DNA from: Verrucomicrobiaceae bacterium
GTDB lineage: Bacteria; Verrucomicrobiota; Verrucomicrobiia; Verrucomicrobiales; Verrucomicrobiaceae
Assembly: GCA_021151605.1 (NCBI GenBank)
Contig: JAGKWZ010000043.1
Coordinates: forward strand, 1-46,566
Direction of reading: 5' to 3'
DNA length: 46,566 nucleotides
Shown: positions 15,281 to 23,362 of the stretch, piece by piece
How positions within the stretch are numbered: position 1 is the first letter of the stretch
How the letters are laid out: each line of letters opens with the position of its first letter
Position numbers and translations under genes: made by a program
Notes under the pieces: model-generated
The model's database searches: none
Told to the model about the DNA's origin: nothing
What the model saw: the letters and a program-made list of their open reading frames with translations, nothing else

Positions 15281-18265
15281 ATGCTCAGCCGCGCCCTACT
15301 GCCCATCTTCCTACTGATCCTGCCCTGCATCGTCAGTGCTGCGCCCGTTTCCTTCAGTCGGGATGTCCTGCCGATCTTGTCTGAGAACTGCCTCTCCTGC
15401 CATGGCCAGGATGAGGGGCATCGCAAAGCAGATCTGCGGCTCGATACTCGCGAAGGCGCTCAGGGCGTCATCAAGTCTGGCGATCTCATCGCCCGCATCA
15501 TCACGGATGATCCAGAGGAGATCATGCCGCCGCCGAAGTCTCACAAACCCAAGCTCAACGGTGAGCAGATCGACCTTCTGAAACGCTGGATCAGCGAAGG
15601 TGCTGCCTGGGGCAAACATTGGTCTTTTGAGAAGCCCGTGAAGCTACCTGTGCAGGGCCATCCCGTGGATCATTTCGTCAAAGCACGGCTCGCCAAAGAA
15701 GGGCTCAAGCCTTCGCCGAGGGCACCGGACCACACATTGAGGCGGAGGCTCTCTTTTGACCTCACAGGTTTGCCGTCGTCGGATTCATCAGACGAGTCGG
15801 ACATGTCTGCATACACCGACCAGCTTCTCAAATCCCCCCACTTCGGTGAGCGCATGGCCATGTGGTGGCTGGATGTGGCGCGTTACTCAGACACGGATGG
15901 CTTTCAATCCGACGCCACCCGCACGAACTGGCCCTGGCGCGACTATGTGGTCGAGTCGTTCAACGCGAACAAACCTTTCGATCAATTCACGCTCGAGCAG
16001 TTCGCAGGAGATCTCCTGCCGAATGCCACACCCGAGCAAAAGCTCGCCACATGCTTCCACCGCAATCACATGACCAACGGCGAAGGCGGACGAGATAAAG
16101 AAGAGTCCCGCATCGACTACGTCATCGACCGTGTGAACACGATGGGCAGCGCCTGGCTCGGGCTGACGCTTGGCTGCACGCAATGCCACACGCACAAGTT
16201 TGATCCCATCACTCATGCTGATTACTACAGCCTCAGCGCCTTCTTCAACAGCATCGACGAAGACGGGGCAGCTGGCACTGGCGCAAAGCCTTATCTCAGC
16301 TACCAGTCACCTCATGCGAAGCGTGCTGTGACCGAAGCCCAGCAGCTCGTCGATCAGCGGAAACCGATTGAAGCAAAAGCTCGCGAGGCTGCGGAGAAGC
16401 CATTTGCCGCATGGCTCAAAACCCGTGAAGCAGAAGTGCGTGGTGGATTCCAGGCATGGCATGTCCTGCATGGCTCGCTGGAATCGCAGGAGGGCACGAA
16501 GCTCGCCCAAAACAAGGACGGCGTCGTGACCGCCAGCGGACCGAATCCCAAACAGGACGACTATCGCCTCATCACCTACATCAAGCTGCCTCGCCTCTCC
16601 GGTTTGAAGCTGGAGGTGCTGCCACAAAACGGAGTGCTTTCGCGGGGAAAGTCGGGTGAGTTCATTCTCACAGACATTAAGGTGCAGGTGCGTCGCCGTG
16701 GCAGTTCGCAGATCCGTGACATCCTGGTGAAGAGCGCTGTCTCAGACACGAAAGTCGAAGGCAAGGCCCGCGAGTATGGCGATGTCAAAGGCACTCTCGA
16801 TGATGATCCGCGCAATGGCTGGACCACGAAGGGCTTCCCCAAAGACCAGCCCCACACTGCTTTGTATGGGCTGGCCGAGCCCATCGTGCTGGAAAGTGAT
16901 GAAGAACTCATCTTTGAGCTCCGGCATCGCTCGACGAATGGAGACGCGAATATCGCCAGCTTCCGTTTATCCGCCACGGATCAGCCAGGACCTGCTGTGC
17001 GTGAACTCGGCCCCACTCCACTGGAGCAGCTCGCGCAGGGCAAGATCGAGCGCGAGCGACTGATGGCGCAGTTCCTCGAAGACCATGCGCCTTATCAGAT
17101 CGCCAAAGCCTCGCTGGATCGAGCTAATGCGCAGCTCAAGGAAGTCACCGCGGCGGCGGGGAAACTGAACGTCATGGTCCTGGCTGAGCGCAAAGAACCG
17201 CGCGAGACCCATGTACTCGTGCGTGGCGTCTGGGACAAGAAGGGTGACAAGGTCAGCCAAGGTGTGCCGGCGGCCATCGCACCATGGCCGGAAGGTCTCG
17301 CCAAAGATCGCCTCGGACTCGCGAAGTGGATCACCTCGAAGGACAACCCGCTCACGGCCCGTGTCTTCGTGAATCATGTCTGGCAGATGCTCTTCGGCGC
17401 TGGCATCGTGCGCACGCCGGATGATTTCGGTCTCCAAGGCCAGCGCCCGACACATCCCGAGCTGCTCGACTGGCTGGCGGTGGACTTCATGGAGCATGGC
17501 TGGGATGTGAAGCATCTCATCAAGACCATCGTGACGAGTGAGACGTATCAGCAGAGTTCTGAGTTCGTAGTTCGGGCGTCAGCCCGTTCTGGAAGCGCTG
17601 CTGACGGGCTGAAGCCCGAACTACAAACAGACCCGCAGAATTTGCTGCTCGCACGTGGGCCGCGTTTTCGTCTGCCTGCATGGATGATCCGGGATGCGGC
17701 GCTGGCTTCTTCAGGTCTGCTGAATCCCGCGCTCGGTGGCCCACCGGTTCGTCCGTATCAGCCGGGTGGAGTCTGGGAGGAGATCTTCATGGGCCGATAC
17801 ACCTATGAGCCCAGTGAAGGTGCGGCGCAGCATCGCCGAACGTTGTATGCTTTCTGGCGGCGCAGCATCGCGCCAACCTTCCTTTTTGACAGTGCCCAGC
17901 GCCGCGTCTGTGAAGTCGGCATGTCACGCACGAACACACCACTGCAAGCGCTGACCTTGCTCAATGACCGGACCGTGTTCATGGCGGCACAAGCACTCTC
18001 GAAGAAGATGCTGGTGCTGCCGGATGAGCAACGCCTCGGCGCGCTCTACCAGCACGTGCTTTCACGCCATCCCACTGGCGATGAACAGGCAGTGCTGTCG
18101 CGTGAGTGGCAGCGTGCCCGTGATCATTATCAAAAATCACCGCAGGAGGCGGCGAAGTATCTGGAAGTGCCTTTCGTCAAGGAGGCGAAGCTCGCGGAGC
18201 TCGCCGCAGGCACGCTGGTGGCGACGATGGTGATGAACCTCGACGAAGCGATCACTCACGAGTGA
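15281..18265 (+). CDS. PSCyt1/DUF1549/DUF1553 exported cytochrome-like protein
   Basis: A 994-residue exported protein of the best-known planctomycete/verrucomicrobial cytochrome family. A signal peptide (MLSRALLPIFLLILPCIVSA) precedes PSCyt1 with CLSCH at residues 37-41. DUF1549 (PSCyt2) follows, with DHFVKARLAKEGLKPSP, RRLSFDLTGLP, WLDVARYSDTDGFQ and CTQCH at 299-303. DUF1553 (PSD1) is in the C-terminal third: NPLTARVFVNHVWQMLFGAG, DFGLQGQRPTHPELLDWLA and RTNTPLQALTLLND. The family is often linked to polysaccharide breakdown; its reaction is unknown. A central ~200-residue segment (~400-600) is beta-rich and may bind carbohydrate. The frame opens at 15197, but the ATG at 15281 begins the signal peptide. 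A palindromic repeat is inserted in frame at residues ~763-782. The usual DUF1501 partner gene does not follow; the next gene is convergent 3 bases away. Confidence 0.93.
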   Translation: MLSRALLPIFLLILPCIVSAAPVSFSRDVLPILSENCLSCHGQDEGHRKADLRLDTREGAQGVIKSGDLIARIITDDPEEIMPPPKSHKPKLNGEQIDLLKRWISEGAAWGKHWSFEKPVKLPVQGHPVDHFVKARLAKEGLKPSPRAPDHTLRRRLSFDLTGLPSSDSSDESDMSAYTDQLLKSPHFGERMAMWWLDVARYSDTDGFQSDATRTNWPWRDYVVESFNANKPFDQFTLEQFAGDLLPNATPEQKLATCFHRNHMTNGEGGRDKEESRIDYVIDRVNTMGSAWLGLTLGCTQCHTHKFDPITHADYYSLSAFFNSIDEDGAAGTGAKPYLSYQSPHAKRAVTEAQQLVDQRKPIEAKAREAAEKPFAAWLKTREAEVRGGFQAWHVLHGSLESQEGTKLAQNKDGVVTASGPNPKQDDYRLITYIKLPRLSGLKLEVLPQNGVLSRGKSGEFILTDIKVQVRRRGSSQIRDILVKSAVSDTKVEGKAREYGDVKGTLDDDPRNGWTTKGFPKDQPHTALYGLAEPIVLESDEELIFELRHRSTNGDANIASFRLSATDQPGPAVRELGPTPLEQLAQGKIERERLMAQFLEDHAPYQIAKASLDRANAQLKEVTAAAGKLNVMVLAERKEPRETHVLVRGVWDKKGDKVSQGVPAAIAPWPEGLAKDRLGLAKWITSKDNPLTARVFVNHVWQMLFGAGIVRTPDDFGLQGQRPTHPELLDWLAVDFMEHGWDVKHLIKTIVTSETYQQSSEFVVRASARSGSAADGLKPELQTDPQNLLLARGPRFRLPAWMIRDAALASSGLLNPALGGPPVRPYQPGGVWEEIFMGRYTYEPSEGAAQHRRTLYAFWRRSIAPTFLFDSAQRRVCEVGMSRTNTPLQALTLLNDRTVFMAAQALSKKMLVLPDEQRLGALYQHVLSRHPTGDEQAVLSREWQRARDHYQKSPQEAAKYLEVPFVKEAKLAELAAGTLVATMVMNLDEAITHE
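17567..17624 (+). repeat. REP-like palindromic element inside the DUF1553 coding sequence
   Basis: Two 21-base arms, 17567-17587 and 17604-17624, are reverse complements with one mismatch; the loop is 16 bases. The core, ttcgggcttcagcccg in its regular form, looks like the dispersed extragenic palindromes of many high-GC bacteria. Here it is translated, giving about 20 residues (VVRASARSGSAADGLKPELQ) between the conserved TYQQSS and DPQNLLLARGP blocks of DUF1553. No second copy was noticed in this window. Confidence 0.75.
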
Positions 18266-18268
18266 GGT

Positions 18269-19036
18269 TCACCACTTCAGGCTCGTCACTGGCAGCCGCT
18301 GTTCATTGTGGTGTTCTTTGATGATCTGCCCGTCTTTGAGATAGAGCACTCGGTCGGCCATGCCGGCCATATCGGCATTGTGGGTGATGACGACCACCAG
18401 CGTGCCTAGCTCGCGATTGATGCGCTCCACGGCTTCGAGCACGGTGATGCCGGTGTTGATGTCGAGCGCACCTGTGGGTTCGTCGCAGAGCAGCACTTCG
18501 GGGCGTTTGGCGATGGCGCGGGCGATGGCCACGCGTTGCTGCTCACCACCACTGAGCTGGCTGGGGAAATGGTCCATGCGGTGTTCCAGATTCACCATGG
18601 CCAGCGCTTCCTCGGGTGACATGGGATCACGCGCGATCTCGGTGATGAGCGCCACATTCTCCCGTGCCGTGAGGCTGGGGATGAGATTGTAGAACTGGAA
18701 GACGAAGCCCACGCAGTTCCGGCGGAAGAGCGTGAGCGTGCGTTCATCACCTTCGCCGAGATCCCAGCCTTTGTAGCGCAGGTGACCTTCGGTGGGCACA
18801 TCGAGTCCGCCGAGGATGTTCAGCAAGGTCGATTTGCCACTGCCGGAGGCACCGAGCAGCACGACGAGTTCACCCGCGACGAAGTCGAGATTCACGCCTT
18901 GGAGCGCCACGACATCAAGCTCGCCGGTGTGATACACCTTTCTCAAGCCACGGGCCTCGAAGATGGGCGCTGCAGCGGAAGACACGACGGAGATTGGGAG
19001 AGGGCTTTGCGTTTGAGCGATTAGTTGCAGCCGCAA
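18269..19036 (-). CDS. ABC transporter ATP-binding protein (MacB/LolD type)
   Basis: A 255-residue ATPase subunit of the MacB/LolD/FtsE-like group, which powers lipoprotein release or export of peptides and macrolides through a separate permease. Visible motifs: Walker A GASGSGKST, Q-loop FVFQFYNLIPSLTA, signature LSGGEQQRVAIARA, Walker B VLLCDEPTGAL and the switch His in VVVITHN. Residues from IFEARGLRKVYHTGEL on match the family. The start is uncertain: the TTG at 19036 overlaps the stop of the YlbF-like gene by 16 bases, while a GTG at 18985 gives a protein beginning just before the conserved part. No permease or membrane-fusion gene lies next to it; the downstream neighbour is convergent. 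It is probably co-transcribed with the YlbF-like gene, and its permease must be encoded elsewhere. Confidence 0.93.
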   Translation of the reverse strand: MRLQLIAQTQSPLPISVVSSAAAPIFEARGLRKVYHTGELDVVALQGVNLDFVAGELVVLLGASGSGKSTLLNILGGLDVPTEGHLRYKGWDLGEGDERTLTLFRRNCVGFVFQFYNLIPSLTARENVALITEIARDPMSPEEALAMVNLEHRMDHFPSQLSGGEQQRVAIARAIAKRPEVLLCDEPTGALDINTGITVLEAVERINRELGTLVVVITHNADMAGMADRVLYLKDGQIIKEHHNEQRLPVTSLKW

Positions 19037-19449
19037 CCGCCGCCACCACCACCGCCACAGCAGCCACCACCGGAACCCACGACTTCTTCCAGGGCTGGGA
19101 CGCGGCCTTTTTCGAGGGTCTTGGTGATGAAGCCATTCACCGTGCTCGCCACGGTTTGAAGGGCATCCTGGGCGGACATGAAGCTCTGGATCAGCTCGTG
19201 CTGGTCAGCCTGATCCTGGAGGCTCTGGAAGCGGCTGATCTCCGTGGGCTCAAGCTCCACACCACTGCGGTGGCGCTGCTCCAGCGTGCGGCCCAGGGTC
19301 ATGACTTCGCGGTAGAGGGTCACGGCTTGCTCGTCGGCGAGGAAGGTTTCCGCAGCATTGCGGGCGGACTGGATGTCAGGATCAGCGGCAATGGCAGCGC
19401 AGAGGGCTTCGACCTGGGCGGAAATGGCGGGGGCAAGGAGCGTGGACAT
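19021..19449 (-). CDS. YlbF/YmcA family protein with Gly/Cys-rich tail
   Basis: A 142-residue cytosolic helical protein that looks like the YlbF/YmcA (Com_YlbF) family. Pattern: an N-terminal helix, then DIQSARNAAETFLADEQAV, a middle helix LYREVMTLGRTLEQRHRSG, and SRFQSLQDQADQHELIQSFM leading to a last helix. In Bacillus, YlbF, YmcA and YaaT form a complex that affects RNase Y and development and carries Fe-S clusters on cysteines. Here the protein ends in GSGGGCCGGGGGGGCGCN, four cysteines in a glycine tail, which could bind a metal or cluster; that is inference. The frame opens at 19524, but the ATG at 19449 (MSTLLAPAISAQVEAL) is the better start. It overlaps the ABC ATPase gene downstream and is divergent from the FGE-like lipoprotein gene. 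Confidence 0.75.
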   Translation of the reverse strand: MSTLLAPAISAQVEALCAAIAADPDIQSARNAAETFLADEQAVTLYREVMTLGRTLEQRHRSGVELEPTEISRFQSLQDQADQHELIQSFMSAQDALQTVASTVNGFITKTLEKGRVPALEEVVGSGGGCCGGGGGGGCGCN

Positions 19450-19618
19450 GGACGCTGAGAGTAGGCCGTGTTTCCGAACTGGCAAGGCTGGCCTCATTCG
19501 AGCAGGACATACTCGGTCCCTCAATCAGGCTCAATCGGCTATCCTTGACGCCTTCGCAGGCTCAGGAGTAGCTTCGCACATCCGCGCCTCTCCTGGAGAG
19601 TCCGTTGCGGGCGCTCTC

Positions 19619-20425
19619 ATGGTTGCTCTTTGTTTTCTGCCTCCCTCCCGTTGGCTGCTGGTCTCGCTGCTGTTGCTCGTGGTCTGCGGATGTGTTTCTA
19701 CGGGACCGAGCGAGGTAAAAAAGGCGGCATGGACGAACAGCCTGGGGATGAACTTTGCTGAGGTTCCGGTGGGGGATGGGAAACTGCTCGTCGCCTGTGA
19801 AGAGACACAGGAGAGGCACCTCGCGCTTTTCCGTAGATCACGGAATCTGCCTGCCTCGAATAAGGCGCGACCAGCCTCGTGGGTGAGCTGGACGGAGGCG
19901 ATGGAGTTCTGCGAGTGGCTGACGAAATGGGAGCGCGCGGCAGGCGTGATCGGCGCGAACCAGCGCTACCGCCTGCCATCGGATCACGAGTGGAGCTGCG
20001 CGGCAGGCATCGGACATCTCGAATCAGCGGCACAGGGGCCAGAGGAAAAATCGAATCGAATCGCGAATCATTTTCCCTGGGGCACAACCTGGCCTCCGCC
20101 GCGTGGGGCGGGGAACCTTTGCGGGAAAGAATCCGCGAGGGATTTCCCAGATCACTTCATCGCGGAGTATCGTGATCCGCATTCGGGTGGCGAGGTGAAG
20201 TCGCAGGCTTCAGTGGCGAACGATCTCGGCATCTACGACCTCAGCGGGAATCTGTGGGAGTGGTGCGAGGACCGTTTCCGCGAAGGAACCAACTGGCGGG
20301 TGCTACGCGGCGGCTCATGGAAAAGCCTGCGGCCAGAGACGCTGCTAAGTTCTCACCGCACCCATGATCCCGAGGGCTACCGGAGCGACAGCGTGGGCTT
20401 CCGCTGTGTGCTGAGTGGCCAGTGA
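19619..20425 (+). CDS. FGE/SUMF1-like domain lipoprotein
   Basis: A 268-residue predicted lipoprotein. The N-terminus (RWLLVSLLLLVVCGC) ends in a lipobox-like VCGC, so it is probably anchored in a membrane. The remainder is a formylglycine-generating-enzyme (SUMF1) fold: NSLGMNFAEVPVG, VSWTEAMEFCEWLT, YRLPSDHEWSCAAG, DLSGNLWEWCEDRF, WRVLRGGSWKSLRPETLL and DSVGFRCVL. True FGEs activate sulfatases using a cysteine pair after the GGSF block; here that stretch (GGSWKSLRPETLLSSHRTHD) has no cysteine, so oxidase activity is unlikely despite a sulfatase gene 1.4 kb away. FGE-like domains without the cysteines are common and serve other, often unknown, roles. The frame is open far upstream, across the opposite YlbF gene; the ATG at 19619 is chosen for the signal sequence. 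Confidence 0.85.
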   Translation: MVALCFLPPSRWLLVSLLLLVVCGCVSTGPSEVKKAAWTNSLGMNFAEVPVGDGKLLVACEETQERHLALFRRSRNLPASNKARPASWVSWTEAMEFCEWLTKWERAAGVIGANQRYRLPSDHEWSCAAGIGHLESAAQGPEEKSNRIANHFPWGTTWPPPRGAGNLCGKESARDFPDHFIAEYRDPHSGGEVKSQASVANDLGIYDLSGNLWEWCEDRFREGTNWRVLRGGSWKSLRPETLLSSHRTHDPEGYRSDSVGFRCVLSGQ

Positions 20426-20713
20426 GATGCTGGGATGCTTCGCCCCTCCCTCCTTCTCATCCGCACCGGCCACAGGACCAGGAACGCGCCAGTCCATCGG
20501 GTTTTTGAACTAATGGGGCGTTTGTTTGAGCGGGCTAATTTCTTGAGTTTTCATCCACATTGCCTGTGTTGAAGGACCGATTTCTCACATAGTGCATACC
20601 ATATGCTAGCGGGCAGATGGTGAAGATCTTCCTTGATGATGTAAGCTATACCATCGCGCGCTGATTGAGGCTGAAAGAGGCTCCGCGAGTGCGAGTTTAA
20701 GGGGACGCGAAAC

Positions 20714-21793
20714 ATGAAACAAATCCTCCTCTGCCTCTCCCTGGCTGCCTTGTCCTTTGGGGCATACAGCTTGTTTGCCCAGGTCGCCAATAAGAAGTCC
20801 GGTGTCGAAGCGCGGCTGGCGCAGGCGCTGAAGATGTTCCCCGATGCGGATGCGGACAAGGATGGTGCGCTCTCCATCAACGAGGCGCTCGCATATGTGG
20901 AGAAGCATCCAGAGGCGCGAAACAAGTTCATGGCGAAGACGGGTGGCAGCAAGAGCAGCTCGAAGCCTGCCGAATTCGCTCCTGGCGCCGAGGGCACCAA
21001 GGTCTTCGTATGCGCGCACAGCTACATGATTTACACCGCTGACTGGCTGCCGCAGATCGCGAACGCGGCGGGTGTCACCCATTTGAAGGCGGGGCAGCAG
21101 ATGATCGGCGGCTCACGAGTCCTCCAGCACTGGGATCTGCCGGATGAGCAGAATCAGGCGAAGAAAGCGCTCAGGGAAGGCATCGTCGATGTGCTCACGC
21201 TCTCGCCGCATCTGCTCATGCCAGATGAAGGCATCGATAACTACACGAAGCTCGGCCTGGAAAAGAATCCCAACCTGCGAGTGCTGGTGCAGGCCTCATG
21301 GGCACCGAAGGATGGCAGACTCGTCGGCAGCTTTACCAACGTCATGAGGGACAAAGTCACAGCGGAAGAAATTGATGGGATGTTGAAATCTCACGATGTC
21401 TGGCTCAAGCAACTTGAGGCACAAGTCTCGGCACTAAATTCAGCGGTCGGCAAGGCCTGTGTCTGTATCGTGCCAGCAAGCGATGCTCTGCATTCTCTAC
21501 GCAAACATGTCGCTGAAGGGAAAGCACCCGGTGTCAGCAAGCAGAGTGAGCTATTTCGAGATGACCACGGCCATCCCTCGGACATCTCGGCGCTGCTCGT
21601 GAGTTACTGTCACTTTGCCGCCATCTACCAACGGACCCCCGTCGGCCTTCCAGTGCCGGAGAGATTGAAAAACCGCCCACAGGCTGCGGAACTGACTCGA
21701 CTGCTACAACAGATCGCATGGGACTCAGTGACCAGCCATCCCCTCAGCGGCGTGAAGGATGTCGCTGCAGTCAAATCCTCCCAGCAACCTTGA
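20714..21793 (+). CDS. Secreted EF-hand / SGNH-hydrolase-like protein
   Basis: A 359-residue exported protein. After a signal peptide (MKQILLCLSLAALSFGAYSLFAQ) there is one EF-hand loop, DADKDGALSINE, with Asp46, Asp48, Asp50 and Glu57 in calcium-binding positions. The rest resembles an SGNH/GDSL hydrolase fold: VFVCAHSYMIYTADWLPQIA, with Ser103 in the place of the nucleophile, and a late DDHGHPSDISALLVSYCHFA block (~281 onward) supplying a possible Asp/His pair. The usual GDSL spelling is missing, so the assignment is tentative and the substrate unknown; ester-linked polysaccharide decoration is one possibility. A weak ribosome site (aagggg) lies ~10 bases before the ATG. The 288 bases upstream (20426-20713) hold no other gene that I can support. 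It is convergent with the sulfatase. Confidence 0.75.
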   Translation: MKQILLCLSLAALSFGAYSLFAQVANKKSGVEARLAQALKMFPDADADKDGALSINEALAYVEKHPEARNKFMAKTGGSKSSSKPAEFAPGAEGTKVFVCAHSYMIYTADWLPQIANAAGVTHLKAGQQMIGGSRVLQHWDLPDEQNQAKKALREGIVDVLTLSPHLLMPDEGIDNYTKLGLEKNPNLRVLVQASWAPKDGRLVGSFTNVMRDKVTAEEIDGMLKSHDVWLKQLEAQVSALNSAVGKACVCIVPASDALHSLRKHVAEGKAPGVSKQSELFRDDHGHPSDISALLVSYCHFAAIYQRTPVGLPVPERLKNRPQAAELTRLLQQIAWDSVTSHPLSGVKDVAAVKSSQQP

Positions 21794-21855
21794 AACCCGT
21801 GCTTTGGTGGCTAGTCCTTCGGCGCGATTTGAAGTATGGATTGCCATGACAAATT

Positions 21856-23340
21856 TCACTGCGCGTAATCCGCTCCACTGAGGCTCTTGAGCACGGATTG
21901 CTGCCATTCGTGGAGTTGGCTTTGGAGTTTGGAGGCGGTTTCGGGCTGTTTCTCGATGAGGTTGGCTTTCTCAGCGGGATCAGCGTCCAGGTCGAAGAGT
22001 TCACGCTTGGGCTCACCTTTCCTTTGCTCATGGATCACGAGTTTAAATCTGCCATCAATGATGGCGCGAGGACCGAGGAAGTCGGCGGCCGTTATTGGCT
22101 GCGGGTGTTTATAGTTGGTGAAGTCGCGCGTGGCTTTACCCCCCATCTTTTTTGCAAGCGGCGTGGTGCCTTTTTGCAGTTCAGGGTCGATGTAGGGCTC
22201 TAGCTTGTTGTCATTGAGCCGCTTGGTGTCGTAGGCCCAAAAGTGTAGCGCCTGGGAACGGGACTCCATTTCACCTTCGAGCAATGGAGTGAGGTCGATG
22301 CCATCCAGCGGACGCTGTGGGACCGATTGGCCAGTGAGTGCGGCAAGTGTGGGCAGTAAATCGCTCGTACAGGCACGGACGCGCGTGCTGCGTGGTGACC
22401 TGATCCGCGCAGGCCACTCGATAAGGCCGGGGACGAGTGTGCCGCCGTCATAAACGACGCCCTTGGCTCCGCGATGCGGCGTGGCGACGGAGGACTCGGG
22501 CGAGGTGCCGTTGTCACCGCAGTAAAAGAGCAGCGTGTCATCCCGCAGGCCGGTTTGCTTTAAATGCGTTCGCAGGGTGCCGATGGCGCGGTCCATGGCC
22601 GTGATCTCGGCGTAGCGCTCGCGTAGAACTTCGCCCTGCGGGCGCTGGGTTTGGCCACCGGTTTCATTGGAGGTGAGTTTGACCTTCTTCGTGTATTTAG
22701 CGGGCAAATCATTATATAGCGCCAAATCCTGTGGCAGGCCGCTGTAGGGTTCATGCGGCGATCCAAACCAGATGATCGTGAAAAAGGGCTTTTTGTCTTT
22801 TTGCGCCGCATCGATGAACTGGATGGCCTCGCGCACGAGGATGTCGGAGCTTTCGCCTTCGAAGACCTGGGGTGGGCCGCCGTCTCTTGAGAGGGAGGGA
22901 TTCAGCTCGAAGAAGTTGTCGTGTGAAAGCCAGGTGTGAAAGCCCATCGCGCCTGGATTCACGGGCGAACCAGCTTTGACTGCGCCGACGTGCCATTTAC
23001 CGAAATGAGCACACTGGTAGCCCGCCTTTCTCATCACATGCGCCACACTGATTTCCTCTGGTCGCAGCGACCAGCCAGGAGCGAAGGTGCCCATCCGATT
23101 CGGATACCGACCGGTGAGAAAGCTGGCCCGCGTGGGCGAGCAGCTTGGGTGCGCTGCGTGAAAGGCGTCCATGCGCAGACCGCTGGCGGCCATTTCATCC
23201 AGCACGGGCGTCTTCACATGCGGATGGCCGTGGTATCCAGTCTCCTCCCAGCCGTGATCATCCCCCATCATGAGGATAACGTTTGGAGCGGAGTGCAGTG
23301 AGGAAAGGAATAGCGAGAGAAAAAGGGCGAGGCGTTTCAT
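21856..23340 (-). CDS. Exported arylsulfatase-type sulfatase
   Basis: A 494-residue sulfatase that hydrolyses sulfate esters, probably on sulfated polysaccharides, outside the cytoplasm. A short signal peptide (MKRLALFLSLFLSSLHSA) leads to NVILMMGDDHGWEETG, the metal-binding Asp27/Asp28 region. The formylglycine site is CSPTRASFLTGR, with Cys67 as the residue to be oxidised. Further family blocks are HFGKWHVG, the substrate/metal residues in FYCGDNGTSPES and the C-terminal ELFDLDADPAEKANL. All key residues are present. It lies 22 bases after the FAD oxidoreductase on the same strand, so it is probably the third gene of a PanB-like/FAD/sulfatase operon. A functioning FGE must come from elsewhere, since the nearby FGE-like protein lacks the cysteines. 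Confidence 0.95.
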   Translation of the reverse strand: MKRLALFLSLFLSSLHSAPNVILMMGDDHGWEETGYHGHPHVKTPVLDEMAASGLRMDAFHAAHPSCSPTRASFLTGRYPNRMGTFAPGWSLRPEEISVAHVMRKAGYQCAHFGKWHVGAVKAGSPVNPGAMGFHTWLSHDNFFELNPSLSRDGGPPQVFEGESSDILVREAIQFIDAAQKDKKPFFTIIWFGSPHEPYSGLPQDLALYNDLPAKYTKKVKLTSNETGGQTQRPQGEVLRERYAEITAMDRAIGTLRTHLKQTGLRDDTLLFYCGDNGTSPESSVATPHRGAKGVVYDGGTLVPGLIEWPARIRSPRSTRVRACTSDLLPTLAALTGQSVPQRPLDGIDLTPLLEGEMESRSQALHFWAYDTKRLNDNKLEPYIDPELQKGTTPLAKKMGGKATRDFTNYKHPQPITAADFLGPRAIIDGRFKLVIHEQRKGEPKRELFDLDADPAEKANLIEKQPETASKLQSQLHEWQQSVLKSLSGADYAQ

Positions 23341-23362
23341 CGGTTGGGGGTATGAGCAGCAG

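Noticed and set aside
19546..19575. TTGACG resembling a -35 box upstream of the FGE-like gene
   Set aside because: No acceptable -10 hexamer at the right distance; promoter consensus in this phylum is uncertain.
20617..20664. A 15-residue reading frame (MVKIFLDDVSYTIAR) in the 288-base gap before the EF-hand/SGNH-like gene
   Set aside because: No ribosome site or homology known to me; too short to support as a gene.
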